Assembly (NCBI GenBank): GCA_028877215.1
Contig: JAPPFJ010000034.1
Span: forward strand, 39,684-103,683
Reading direction: 5' to 3'
Origin: Gemmatimonadota bacterium
GTDB lineage: Bacteria > Latescibacterota > UBA2968 > GCA-2709665
Length of the DNA: 64,000 nt
How positions within the stretch are numbered: position 1 is the first letter of the stretch; each line of letters starts with the position of its first letter. This document shows, piece after piece, positions 36,101 to 45,200 of the stretch. Both the position numbers and the translations under genes were made by a program. The notes below the pieces were generated by a model. That model saw nothing but the letters and a program-made list of their open reading frames with translations. It ran no database searches and was not told the origin of the DNA.

Positions 36101-36335
36101 TGAGAAAACCTTCAACGTAACCGGTCGGGTGCAGCCCACACTCTTCGCCGACATCCGGAACGTCTTTAACCAGAAGGACCGGACCAGCCCGTCGAACAGG
36201 AACCTTTGGACGTTTATCGGACTGGACGGGCCGACGCCGGACGACAAGAATTACCTGTTGTACGGCGACAGTCGGGATCGTACTTACGCGCATTCGCCGC
36301 GTCTTGCCCAGTTCGGGCTGCGCGTTAACTGGTAA
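33102..36335 (+). CDS. TonB-dependent receptor with N-terminal carboxypeptidase-regulatory-like domain
   Basis: Predicted 1077-residue outer-membrane receptor of SusC-like size. It has a signal peptide (MKRKLLFFGIAVAVAAVS), then a CarboxypepD_reg-like domain with GVVRDQAGEVLPGANVVI and SLIGYETV (about 29-110). The plug follows with LQPGVAVDGSNRIRGG and PAEYGNAQGGVVQIITK (to about 245), then a long barrel ending with AQFGLRVNW. No canonical SusD partner follows. Instead there is the large sorting-domain protein. GAAGGAGG precedes the ATG. It may import glycans or peptides, or serve as an export or assembly platform. The ligand is unknown. Confidence 0.88.
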   Translation: MKRKLLFFGIAVAVAAVSLVAGDLQAGVTGKINGVVRDQAGEVLPGANVVIKELNLGSTADADGYYVIINISPGVYTLSASLIGYETVSQTGVEVSTDHTTTINYNLKETALELGELVVTAGRPLVEPDKTTSKYTVTLEETERNLAAARRTSELLQLQPGVAVDGSNRIRGGYVDRVWYGNDVAYVVDGVRMNHNDGRGRGGNYRTVNRGAIQELSVLTGVTPAEYGNAQGGVVQIITKEGGGEVNGWGEFRYEPAGKKHWGENVYDSPQHQDKVMWDNPVWANEKYPDLSGKINHPIFEDLAGELIHVRTNYTEWVGYGVEGNLSGPIGERASFVATAKHGRYAAVTPRAERIGFYDDRGRFQDDPGNINVSGSITIKPTANLKFKVGGMYLGWDWYSNGNPDLFGGRHGSGGGAMRRGTGRDLFLPEKWSAAGLHELSEELQYAVLTHTLSPRTFYEVRISHSRSRMDTVSGTHDVTGEIFRDQAGWFSIGRQAARYGQHDRQRIGAKVDLSSQITKGNFMKAGVEYQTSALTMILRYDSTPAARNMRIIANEGQMGEKVKPFFLNAYLQDKMEFQGMIVNLGVRLDTFNPNSRQLTFGAYRGSSMFRYYTRARDWAYQEGSLWVTDAPWHVKFSPRIGVSHPITERSQMRFSTGVFLQWADLWYYFGEDYWTSGDAGDRDVNENGRIDATERLNNFRTTYSGQNGLHLLQPAKTTAFEVGADWNFVSDYTATLTAYYKSEVDHYTSYPNETWVGPRDFWIPYSRTLDNGAYGDTRGVEMSIRKSFSHNFSFNVSYNYQWSQVTTGKLGNVIRNVYLDSATTVHLATTNAFTDRGITVPNFWIYWDALPDGSEAPRRLTGDDLVKFAQQGQSYHDGSRAKGGQLGTGVWDGLRPVDNPALGNCGPNCSVKINTGSYTTLFFRPKSGDRRNFGSFSLLASFPDDFEFGHAFVGTVLKNLRLNVTSRIQTGGIFNYAPPEGGNRYYRDLALDSRTDLAIEKTFNVTGRVQPTLFADIRNVFNQKDRTSPSNRNLWTFIGLDGPTPDDKNYLLYGDSRDRTYAHSPRLAQFGLRVNW

Positions 36336-36343
36336 GGTAGTGG

Positions 36344-36380
36344 CGCTCCGGAGGCGGCGGCTTCGCTCGCTTCCGGAGCG
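36344..36380 (+). promoter_or_regulatory. Intercistronic stem-loop between receptor and sorting-domain gene
   Basis: CGCTCCGGA (36344-36352) and TCCGGAGCG (36372-36380) form a perfect 9-bp stem. No T-run follows, so it is more likely an mRNA-stabilising or attenuating hairpin than a full terminator. A second small repeat GGAGCGTCTGCTCC partly overlaps its right arm. Confidence 0.5.
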
Positions 36381-36419
36381 TCTGCTCCGTAATGCTTTCG
36401 AATGGAGGCAGAGAAGGAT

Positions 36420-38891
36420 ATGAAACGATTGAATTTCATCACCAAGGGGTTGGTTGGCATCAGCTGCCTTGCGCTGGCTGCGGTTGTATTTCAGCCGGTC
36501 CCGGTCGATGCGCAGGCCACTCCCGACAACATATCCAGCAGGTATAACCTGCGGTCGCTGATATCCAACAGTTACAACAACATCGGCGGTATGGGCGGCA
36601 ACCAGGAATGGGGGCGCGGCTACAGGCGCAACGCCTATCCCTGGAACGGCAACGGCCCGGGTTCCTTCGGGGCGGTGCTCTCCCAGTTCACGTCCAACCA
36701 GAAGTCGCAGATGTACAACGACTACAAGGTATCGGGCGGCGAGGGCATCTGGATCCTGAACGCCGACCGCGGCACGGTCACGGTGACTGGACCTCGAGAG
36801 AACCTGCAGATCGTGGAACACAACCAGGCGTTCCCATACGATCCGGTGGGCAATCCGGAAGAGAACTGGGGACAGCCCAATCCGCTGGAGCAGCTTGCCG
36901 AGATGCCGAACAGTGCGATTTCTCCGGGCGAACAGGGCGCCGGCGGTGCGCTGGCCAATTACTGGCCGGGGGTCACGGCCGACGACGATGGAAGTCTCTA
37001 CGGCGCCAACTGGGACCCGATATCGACCCCGCCGGCCCACATCGCCAACTTCAACCTGGGCGCTCACAACCTGGTGGACGTGACCATCCCGGAAGAGACC
37101 ATCATCGCCCAGTGGATTGACAAACAGAACGGGTTGCGGATGCAGCGGCGCGTTTACAGCTGGTCCAACCCGGACTTCGATGACTTCTACATCGTGGACC
37201 TTACCTTCACCAACATCGGCGACTTCGACGGCGACGGCGTGGGTGAAGCGCCGGGTCCCATCAACAACCTCTACATCGCGTTCAAGAACGTGGCTGCGAT
37301 GACGGCCATGGGCATTCTCGAGGAGTTCGGTTGGAACTTCTACGCGTCAAATGCCCGCGGCATGGACGACACGATGTGGTATACGGAGGCCGACGGCTAT
37401 CCGAACGCATTCTCGGCCAACGGCGCGTTCGTGGGCGAGGATATGCGCGCGGTCATCCGCAGGGACTCCGACAACCCATTTTCCTCGCACGACGATACCG
37501 GCGATCCGTTCTTCAAGGCGATCGTGCCCTCCAATTACAATATCTTGCAGACCGAAGGGCAGCCGAGAGCGCCGAGTACCTATTTCATGGCGCCTCTCGC
37601 CTATGCCGACGACGCGGGTAAGTTCTCGTTCAACGAAGCCGACCGCGGCAAGTACGTGCAGCCGGGAGAAGACATGCAGCCCCGTTCGTTCCAGTGGTGG
37701 CATGCGCGTTCAACCGGCGACTTCGACGACCCCACGTATACCACGCACGACGCCGCGCAGTTGGCCGGCGTGATAACGGCCACGGGCTATCAGGCCAATC
37801 CCGATGAGGGCGACATTTCCACGCGCAAGGTATTCCACGACATGACGGTTTACGGGCCGTACAGCGTGGGCGCAGGTGAGTCCGTCAAGCTCGTGTTTTC
37901 CTGGGGAGCGGGCCACCCGTCGCTGCTGGAGCCGATTCCCGCCAATGAGCAGGACATCGGACTCATCAAGTGGGACCGGGGACCCGAAACGCCTGAGGCC
38001 AAGATCCAGAAGGTCAAGACCAACGGCGAGAAGGCCGCCCTGGAGAATCTGAAGTTGGCCCACTGGGTGTATGACAACAACTACCAGGTGCCCGCCTCAC
38101 CCACCGAGGCGTATATTTCGGCCGACAATCTCACGTCTTCCACCAAGGCCAAGCAGTTGATCCGGTGGGGCAGGGAGTCCGAATCCGCGGTTAACCCGTA
38201 CACGGGCGAGCAGGATGTACTCGGCGTCCGCCTGTACAAATCCGAGTGGTTCTCCTGGGGTCCCTGGGAGCTGTACGGGATCATCGAGAACGGTTCCAGC
38301 GGGTCCTCCGTGAGCCCGGCGGGACTGCCCCGGGGCGAATGGGGCATCAATGCCAACGGTGTCTATGAATACGAAGACCTGGAGACCACGGCCGGCTTTT
38401 CCTACTTCTACTCCGCACGTCCGTATGCGAGGGGCGTGGACTCCTACACGTGGAACAGCGGGATGACCATCGATGATATCCCCAGCGAACGCGTGCAGGC
38501 CAATATCAAGAGAGGGTATGAAAGCGGTTGGGGGCCGTCCACGGCCAGAACCTACGACGGCGACAACCGTAAGCCGTTCCAGGCACTGTTGTCGAGTCTG
38601 CCGGAAGAGGTACTCATCGTGCCGAATCCGTATTACGTGGACGGCGTGCACCAGTATCCCAACTCCCGCAACCTTCGCATCGTGGGACTGACCTCGGATG
38701 CGATTATTCACATTTACTCGGCCTCCGGCGACCGCGTGGAGACAACGGACCGGACCCCGCTTACCAAGGGTGAGACCGAGTTTCGGCAGATCACGTTTAA
38801 TATCGCCGGCGAGGTGCAGACCGGTCTGTATTATTTCGTTGTCGTATCCGGCGGAGAGACCCGAAAAGGCAGCTTCGTGCTGATCAAGTAG
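36420..38891 (+). CDS. Large exported protein with type-IX-like C-terminal sorting domain
   Basis: Predicted 823 residues. It has a signal peptide (VGISCLALAAVVFQPVPVDAQ in outline) and a long body I do not recognise, rich in Gly, Asn, Asp and Tyr. The C-terminal 90 residues are arranged like a T9SS type A sorting domain: VPNPYYVDG, then LRIVGLTSDAIIHIYSASGD, then GLYYFVVVSGGETRKGSFVL ending IK. Similar large proteins are often encoded beside a TonB-type receptor and a PorV/PorQ protein in Latescibacterota-like genomes, as here. The start at 36420 is chosen because the signal peptide then begins MKRLNF. An in-frame ATG lies six codons upstream. Function unknown, probably surface-displayed. 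Confidence 0.7.
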   Translation: MKRLNFITKGLVGISCLALAAVVFQPVPVDAQATPDNISSRYNLRSLISNSYNNIGGMGGNQEWGRGYRRNAYPWNGNGPGSFGAVLSQFTSNQKSQMYNDYKVSGGEGIWILNADRGTVTVTGPRENLQIVEHNQAFPYDPVGNPEENWGQPNPLEQLAEMPNSAISPGEQGAGGALANYWPGVTADDDGSLYGANWDPISTPPAHIANFNLGAHNLVDVTIPEETIIAQWIDKQNGLRMQRRVYSWSNPDFDDFYIVDLTFTNIGDFDGDGVGEAPGPINNLYIAFKNVAAMTAMGILEEFGWNFYASNARGMDDTMWYTEADGYPNAFSANGAFVGEDMRAVIRRDSDNPFSSHDDTGDPFFKAIVPSNYNILQTEGQPRAPSTYFMAPLAYADDAGKFSFNEADRGKYVQPGEDMQPRSFQWWHARSTGDFDDPTYTTHDAAQLAGVITATGYQANPDEGDISTRKVFHDMTVYGPYSVGAGESVKLVFSWGAGHPSLLEPIPANEQDIGLIKWDRGPETPEAKIQKVKTNGEKAALENLKLAHWVYDNNYQVPASPTEAYISADNLTSSTKAKQLIRWGRESESAVNPYTGEQDVLGVRLYKSEWFSWGPWELYGIIENGSSGSSVSPAGLPRGEWGINANGVYEYEDLETTAGFSYFYSARPYARGVDSYTWNSGMTIDDIPSERVQANIKRGYESGWGPSTARTYDGDNRKPFQALLSSLPEEVLIVPNPYYVDGVHQYPNSRNLRIVGLTSDAIIHIYSASGDRVETTDRTPLTKGETEFRQITFNIAGEVQTGLYYFVVVSGGETRKGSFVLIK

Positions 38892-38916
38892 CGGGCTCAA
38901 ACAAGGAGGAAATGAC

Positions 38917-39909
38917 GTGAAAAGAAGCATGCTAATCATTGCGTCGGTCTTGGCCCTGCTGCTTGCCGCTTCACCGGCTCTGGCCGTGAAGTGGGGCGGG
39001 GTGACCGGTGAGTACGGTGTCAAGAAAGTTAATATCTCCGGGATGCAGTTCCTGAAGATCGGCCAGGGCGCCCGCGCCGTGGCGATGGGCGACGCGTTTA
39101 CGGCGGTAGCCGACGATATCAACGCGATCTTCTGGAACGGCTCCGGGCTGGTGCACGTTGAGCGCGTGGCGTACCAGTTGAACTGGACGAGATTCCTTCT
39201 GGACACGCAGCTCTACTCGGCTGCAGCCGTGTGGAACACGCGTTCGGCCAGGGGCGAGGTGCTGGGTATTTCAGTCGTTTCCCATAACCCGAAGCCTTCC
39301 AAGGAAACGACCATTTACCAGCCCAATGGAACCGGGCAGGATGTGGTCGTACACAATATCTCGGTCGGATTACTATACGCGATCAAGTTCACTGACAAGT
39401 TCTCGTTCAGCGCCAAGGCGAACTACGTCCAGGAGAAACTCTACACGGTGAAGACCACGGGCTTTACGGTGGACGTGGGCAGTTTCTTCTATACCGGCTT
39501 CAGAAGCCTTCGTATCGCAATGGCGTTCAGGAATTTCGGTCCTGACCGCAAGTCGGGCGACCGCGCGTACCTGTTGCCGCTCGTCTACAATATCGGCGTT
39601 GCCGCGGAGGTCTACGGTGAAAAGGGCGATCCGTCCTACATGACCGCCTCCGTGGAGAGCGCGTTTTTCGTCGACTTCGAGCAGCGCTGGCACTTTGGCG
39701 CCGAGTTGTGGCTGCAGAACGCCCTCGCGTTGCGCGCCGGCTGGAAGTGGAATTACGACCTCGAGAGCATTGCCGTGGGCGCCGGCCTGAAGCAGACCTT
39801 CGGCGGTCGCACGATCACGGCTGACGTGGCGGTGTCGCTCCTGCAGAAGAACGACGGCGTCGTTATGTTTGATCCGCCGATCCGTGTTTCTGTCGGCGGC
39901 ACGTTCTAA
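38917..39909 (+). CDS. PorV/PorQ family outer-membrane protein
   Basis: Predicted 330-residue FadL-like barrel of the PorV/PorQ (UPF0164) family. A signal peptide ends SPALA. The family hallmark is the segment FLKIGQGARAVAMGDAFTAV followed by DDINAIFWNGSGL. The C-terminus is VSVGGTF, a barrel ending. In Bacteroidota PorV shuttles type-IX substrates to the attachment complex. The gene just upstream encodes a protein with a sorting-like C-terminus, so a cargo-shuttle pair is plausible. The GTG start has AAGGAGG upstream. A strong terminator follows, which closes the cluster. Confidence 0.85.
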   Translation: MKRSMLIIASVLALLLAASPALAVKWGGVTGEYGVKKVNISGMQFLKIGQGARAVAMGDAFTAVADDINAIFWNGSGLVHVERVAYQLNWTRFLLDTQLYSAAAVWNTRSARGEVLGISVVSHNPKPSKETTIYQPNGTGQDVVVHNISVGLLYAIKFTDKFSFSAKANYVQEKLYTVKTTGFTVDVGSFFYTGFRSLRIAMAFRNFGPDRKSGDRAYLLPLVYNIGVAAEVYGEKGDPSYMTASVESAFFVDFEQRWHFGAELWLQNALALRAGWKWNYDLESIAVGAGLKQTFGGRTITADVAVSLLQKNDGVVMFDPPIRVSVGGTF

Positions 39910-39980
39910 CGGCGACTTTTCAAAGCGTTGGATCCGATTCAAATCTGATGTAGTCCGGCGCTTTGTCGGCGTATGAACCG

Positions 39981-40027
39981 ACGGGCGGCGACCGGGACTC
40001 TGAGCCCGGACGCCGCCCGTTCTTTAT
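39981..40027 (+). terminator. Strong terminator after the PorV-like gene
   Basis: The outer stem ACGGGCGGCG / CGCCGCCCGT (10 bp) and inner stem CCGGG / CCCGG surround the loop ACTCTGAG, followed by TTCTTTATT. It ends the four-gene outer-membrane cluster. Confidence 0.85.
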
Positions 40028-40139
40028 TCATCTTGCTTGATGCTATGGAGATACCAGCCCGACAACCCTCTTTGCCCTGGCACCTCACCTATGCAATCTC
40101 ATCGCTTCTCGTTAACTCCCGGAAACGCTTCCTGACGTT

Positions 40140-40165
40140 GTAGGGGCGCCCCTTGTGGGTGCCCG
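40140..40165. repeat. GTAGGGGCG palindromic repeat, copy 1
   Basis: GTAGGGGCGCCCCTTGTGGG followed by TGCCCG. It differs from the other copies at two positions. The arms GGGGCGCCCC and GGGTGCCC make it partly self-complementary. It lies 28 bp before the next start codon and may influence its translation. Confidence 0.7.
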
Positions 40166-40192
40166 GCCCACGGAGGTATTGAACACGCAGAC

Positions 40193-42166
40193 ATGGCGAA
40201 ACGCAAATCCACCAAACGCAAGGCGCCGGCGGTTACGTCCTCAGGAGCGGACGTAGAGTACACGTGGGCGTGGCCCGTTCTGGTGGGCGTCGCGGCGTTT
40301 ATGGTTTATGCCAATGCGCTGGTAAACGGGTTGGTTTACGACGATCAATTTCTAATCGTAAGAAGCTGGATCGTCGAGCGGCTGGATTTTCAAAGCGTTT
40401 TCACCACCCACTACTGGGCGGGTTATCCCGGAAACGAAACAGGTCAATACCGGCCCTTGACGGTGCTTACGTTTCTATTGGACGCGTTGGGCGGCATTCG
40501 TCCGTTTCGGTATCATTTGACCAACGTGCTGCTTCACGTGTGTTGCAGCCTTTTAGCGTGGATGCTGTGCAGGCGCGCGGGCATGACCCGTTTTGCGGCG
40601 GGTGTTGCGGGCATTCTGTTTGCAGTGCATCCGATCCATTCAGAAGTGGCGGCAGGTGTGACCTTTGGCCGGTCCGACCTGCTCGCCGGCGCATTTCTGC
40701 TGACTGGAATGCTGTTTTACACCCAACGTTCGCGTCCCCGAGCGGCCTATGTGCTCGCGCTTGTTGCTTTTTTCTGTGGATTGCTCAGCAAGGAGAGCGC
40801 GCTTGCATTGCTGGGCCTGGTCGTCGTATATGACCTCGCGGCGGGGATGACGGATCCGGAGAACCGGATTTTATCCGACAAGGGTGATGGACGGCAAGGG
40901 CGGCGAGGACCGTCGACAGTGCGTCTGGCCCACTCGGCGGACAAACCGGGAGGAAAGGTATTGCTTCAGCGCATTCTGGATGTCGGCCGTGCAAGATGGC
41001 CGCGGTGGCTGGGCTTTGCTGGCGTATTCGGGATCTGTCTGTTCGTGCGAGGCGCCGCAGCAGGACTGGGCTTCGCACCCGGTGGGATGACGGAACTGGT
41101 GAATCCACTCTATGGCGCTTCGCTTGAGACGCGTATCCTCACAGCCGGGAAAATCTTCTGGCACTACATTTCGCTCCTGGTCTTACCGTGGCGGCTTTCC
41201 GTGGATTACTCGTACAATGCGATTCCGGTTGCGGCTTCGCTGCTGGAACCCGCGGTGCTCGCGGGGCTGGCGCTGGCCCTTGCGGGACTTGCGTTATGGG
41301 TGCGTTCCTTGGGAAAATCGCCGCTGCTGTTTTTCTGTGGAGCGCTTTTTTGGCTGCCCTATATGGGCGTGTCGCAGACCGTGGTACTGCTGAACTCAAT
41401 GGTCCAGGAGCGGTTTCTGTATATCCCGGCACTCGGCGTGTTTGCGCTCGCGGGTATTGGTGCAGAGCGGTTGTTCAGGAGGTTCGGGTTCACCCTGGTT
41501 GTCGCGATGGGCCTTGTATGCCTGGGGTACGCCGCGCGCACGGTGGTGCGAAACAAAGATTGGAGAGATGATCTCAGCCTGTTTTCCAGTGCTGCCAGCG
41601 CATATCCTGAGAGTGCGAAGATGCACCAGGCGGTCGGGCAGGTGCATGCCGAGCGGGGACGGATGGACCAGGCGATTCTTGCCTTTCGACGGGCGCTATC
41701 CATCCGGGAAGAGGCAATGACCTATAATAACATGGGCAATGCGTACGGCGTAAAGGGGACCTTTGAACAGGCGCTCGCGGCGTATCGAAAAGCCGTAGAC
41801 CTGAATCCGCGATATGCGGAAGCGTGGAAGAATCTGGCCGTGACTGCCATGCGGGCCGGCGAACCGGCGGCAGCGGCCGAAGGATTCAGGCAGGCAGCGA
41901 TTCTGCTGCCGGAGGATCCGGAAGCCCACTTCAATCTCGGCGTTGCTTTGGAGAAGTCGGGCAGACCGGATGAGGCGGCACAGGCATATCGAAAGGCTGC
42001 GGCATTGGGAGACACGAAAGCGTTTTTTAACCTGGGTACGGTGCTTCAAACCCAGGGCAAGTCAGGGGATGCGGTCACGGCCTACGAAGCATTTCTGAAG
42101 CAATGGCGCGGCGATCCGCAGGTTTCATCCGAGGCCCGGCGCCGGATGCGGATGCTGTTGGAATGA
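40193..42166 (+). CDS. TMTC-like GT-C membrane protein with C-terminal TPRs
   Basis: Predicted 657 residues. The N-terminal two-thirds is polytopic, with the GT-C catalytic acid pair in GLVYDDQF (D50-D51), the segment GQYRPLTVLTF, AVHPIHSEVAAGVTFGRSDL and LLSKESALALLG. This pattern is shared with eukaryotic TMTC O-mannosyltransferases and their bacterial relatives. Five TPRs follow (about 470-650). A lysine-rich N-terminus precedes the first helix. Such proteins are thought to glycosylate exported proteins from a polyprenyl-phosphate sugar. The acceptor and sugar here are unknown. GGAGG lies farther than usual (about 16 bases) from the ATG. Another TPR-bearing GT-C-like gene is at 51201. Confidence 0.78.
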   Translation: MAKRKSTKRKAPAVTSSGADVEYTWAWPVLVGVAAFMVYANALVNGLVYDDQFLIVRSWIVERLDFQSVFTTHYWAGYPGNETGQYRPLTVLTFLLDALGGIRPFRYHLTNVLLHVCCSLLAWMLCRRAGMTRFAAGVAGILFAVHPIHSEVAAGVTFGRSDLLAGAFLLTGMLFYTQRSRPRAAYVLALVAFFCGLLSKESALALLGLVVVYDLAAGMTDPENRILSDKGDGRQGRRGPSTVRLAHSADKPGGKVLLQRILDVGRARWPRWLGFAGVFGICLFVRGAAAGLGFAPGGMTELVNPLYGASLETRILTAGKIFWHYISLLVLPWRLSVDYSYNAIPVAASLLEPAVLAGLALALAGLALWVRSLGKSPLLFFCGALFWLPYMGVSQTVVLLNSMVQERFLYIPALGVFALAGIGAERLFRRFGFTLVVAMGLVCLGYAARTVVRNKDWRDDLSLFSSAASAYPESAKMHQAVGQVHAERGRMDQAILAFRRALSIREEAMTYNNMGNAYGVKGTFEQALAAYRKAVDLNPRYAEAWKNLAVTAMRAGEPAAAAEGFRQAAILLPEDPEAHFNLGVALEKSGRPDEAAQAYRKAAALGDTKAFFNLGTVLQTQGKSGDAVTAYEAFLKQWRGDPQVSSEARRRMRMLLE

Positions 42167-42220
42167 TGGCGAATTTCATAATCAGCGCGAGATTCAGCTT
42201 TGATTTTTCTTTCATATTCC

Positions 42221-42244
42221 TTATTGTTTAACGATAGACAATAA
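42221..42244 (+). promoter_or_regulatory. AT-rich inverted repeat upstream of the second GWxTD-like gene
   Basis: TTATTGT (42221-42227) and ACAATAA (42238-42244) are perfect inverted repeats 10 bases apart in the short gap before the gene. It could be an operator or a weak terminator. AT richness makes a chance match possible. Confidence 0.3.
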
Positions 42245-42299
42245 GACGGGTTTGTTCTCGTTTCACACCTTGCCCCGAATCTTCGGGGAGGAGAATTTG

Positions 42300-45200
42300 G
42301 TGCCAGGTCGGGAAGACATCCCATTCGGTTCACGCTCTCTTCGCCTGTTCGCCACCTGCTGTCTGTTCGTCTTTCTCGGGCATTCGGTCCCGGCTAAGGC
42401 GGCCAACCAGCGGATCTGGACGGCTTCTTATGAAAACGGACAGGCGGCACTGACCGAAGTCTGGACCGCGGATGCAGCGGGAACCGAACGCAAACTGGGC
42501 GCCTTTCCGGGCCCGCCGGGACAATTGGGATGGTCCGCGGACGGACGTCGTCTGTTCTATAAGGACCGCCCGTTGCCGGACTATCGTCTTTCAGGGTTGG
42601 GGCAGGCGACAGTGCCGATGGTGGAAAGCCAGGTGTGGGAGGTGATGGTAAACGGTACCGTCGTCCGGCGTCCGGGAGTCGTGGAGTTCGGACACCTCGA
42701 CGTGGCGTGGGTTTCCGCACAAAACGGGGGTCCGGGAAACGGCCCCAGCCGCTCGCTCTTGGGCGTTGAGAAGGCGATGATGACCGTGAAAATGGCCTAC
42801 GCGGCCCTGCATCAGTGGGATTTTCGCCAGGCACAGCTCTTTTATCGTCATGCAGCTCAGCAATTCGAAACGCTTGCACGGGAACAGCTCCTCTATTCGA
42901 AGCCGGCAATGGCTTACGCAAAAACGCTGGCCGCAAGGTCGCGGATGGCGGCGTCACAGGGCGCACGATGGGTCGGCAGGGAGAACCTGTCCGCGATCGG
43001 TGAGATGATTCGTGAGTACCGGCGACTGCATAACGGCAGCCCGCCTGTCAACCTGGAAGTCTTAAAGGCTTCGGAGCGAGCCGGCGGGCTGGACGACGCG
43101 GAAGAGCGGATTCTTGAACAGGTGTTCAGGTCACCAATGGATCGGAGGAAACGCACAATCAGCTATTTCTATCGATCCGGCGCCGTCGACGGCGAAGCAA
43201 TGGTGATCAGTCCATATCACCGCGGTCGGCTGTTGGAATTGGTCCGTCGCGGGGACCGATTCGAGGTGGTGGACAGGACAGCGGGTACGGCACAGGTCGA
43301 TTCGCTGCTGGACGTCGGCAGACGGGCGCTGGAAACGGATCCGAAGGCGTCTGTGCCGGTGCTGCAGGTGGTCACGCTGATGGCGCCGAAATCCGCGCGC
43401 GGGCATTCCCAGTTGGGTTACGCCTATCTGAAGTCCAGGAATCCGGATGCCGCGTTGCGTTCGTTCGAACGCGCCGTTCGGTTCGACCACAGGTTGGCTG
43501 AGGCGTATAACGGGCTGGGGCAGGTGTACGAAACACGGCCCAAGGCTCGATACGACGCGATCCGCTTCTATACGAAGGCGCTGCAGTACGACCGGGACTA
43601 CCTTGAAGCGCGTTTCAATATGGCCAGGCTTCGGCGCAGCCTGCGGGAACACGACGCGAGATACGACATTGAGAAGGTGATCGACATCGATCCCACGTTT
43701 GCGCCCGCCTATCTGCTGCTGGGTGAATGGTTCGAGGTCCACGAGGAGGATTTCGAACGGGCGGCGCTTCTCTACGCCCGATACATGACGCTGAAGCCTG
43801 AAGACCCCGAAGGGCGAAAGCGCCTTGCCGCCGTCTATCTGCGGTCCCGGAATTACGAGCGGATTGTGGAGCTTCTCACGGATTACGTCCTCGAACATCC
43901 GGATGAAACGGGCGTTCTGGCCGTGCTGGCGCAGGCGTGCGTGCAGTTGGGACGGTTGGAGTGGGCGGATCGTTATTTCAGAGAGTTCCTGCAGGCGGCC
44001 ACGCCATACGAGCAGGCGCTGTACCGCGATCCGGTCCTGCTGATGTCTCCCGAGGAACGCAAGGCCTATGAACAGGCCGATGGACGGGGTCGCGTCGACC
44101 TGGTCAAGCGGTTCTGGACGGCGCACGACCCTGACCTGACCACAACCATCAACGAGCGGCTGCTGGAACACTACCGGCGGGTCTGGTACGCACTCGGCGC
44201 ATATTCAACGGGCAAACAGCCCTGGGACCGGCGGGGCGAGGTGTATATCCGGTTCGGCGAACCCGATTACCGCTCCACCTCCGACATGAAGAATTACGAC
44301 CAGAGCCTGAAGGTGCAGCGGGTCCGGGAACGTATTGCCCGGCAGATGTACGGGCAGGCGGCCCTCCAGATGACTTTCATGGGCGGACCCGTGTACGCCG
44401 TGCGCAGCCTGAAGGCCAATCTCAGCGGTGGCGCGAACCTGGGCGACGGGTTCGGTGCCAACCGGCAGGTGGTGGACCTGACCATCGCCGACCGTAACAC
44501 CGAGGCCACCCGGGTCGTAGCCGGGAGCCAGAACCAGCGGACCGGAATTACCTTTGAATCGGGCATAACGGCGGACAATGAGGTTTCGGATGCCTCCCTG
44601 GAGTTACTCCGGTTTGAGAATGTCCAGATGAACCAGGGCGCACTGGCGCTCGGTGACTCCCCAAACGATTTCGCATTCAAGGCCGTGTCCTCACAAGACG
44701 ACGCCTCGATGGTTCCATGGGAAGTCTGGGTCTATACCGATGTGAACGGGGGCATCGAGATTACGTTTACGGACGAGCACATGCGCGGCGAGTTCGAGTA
44801 TGCGCCTCCGCCGATGGACGTTCGGATACCGATGCAGCAGTTGGCCCGGTTCAACCAGTTCAATCCGCGGTCCGTAGCCCAACAGGCGGCGCTGGTAACC
44901 CCGGACTACTACAAGCCCCCTGAGAACAAACTGCCGCTGGAGTTCTATTACGATCTGGCCAACTTCCGGGAGGACAAACGGGGTACCGGGTCCTTCCTCG
45001 AGGTCTATTTCGGAGCGCCGTACAAACTGGGCAAGTATTCGGGGGACGACGACGAAACCGAGATGTTTCTGGAGCGTTCCGTGGCATTGAACAACCCTCG
45101 CACCGGTGCGGTGTACCGCAGGCAGGGTAACCTGGTATTTCGTGGAGGGGGCGACCTGACAGGCATGCGCGGCGGCTTTGTTCCCGATCTGGTCGGTCTG

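Noticed and set aside
35214..37067. A 617-codon minus-strand frame across the receptor and sorting-domain genes
   Set aside because: It crosses the intercistronic gap of two well-supported genes and shows no domain. It is an antisense shadow.
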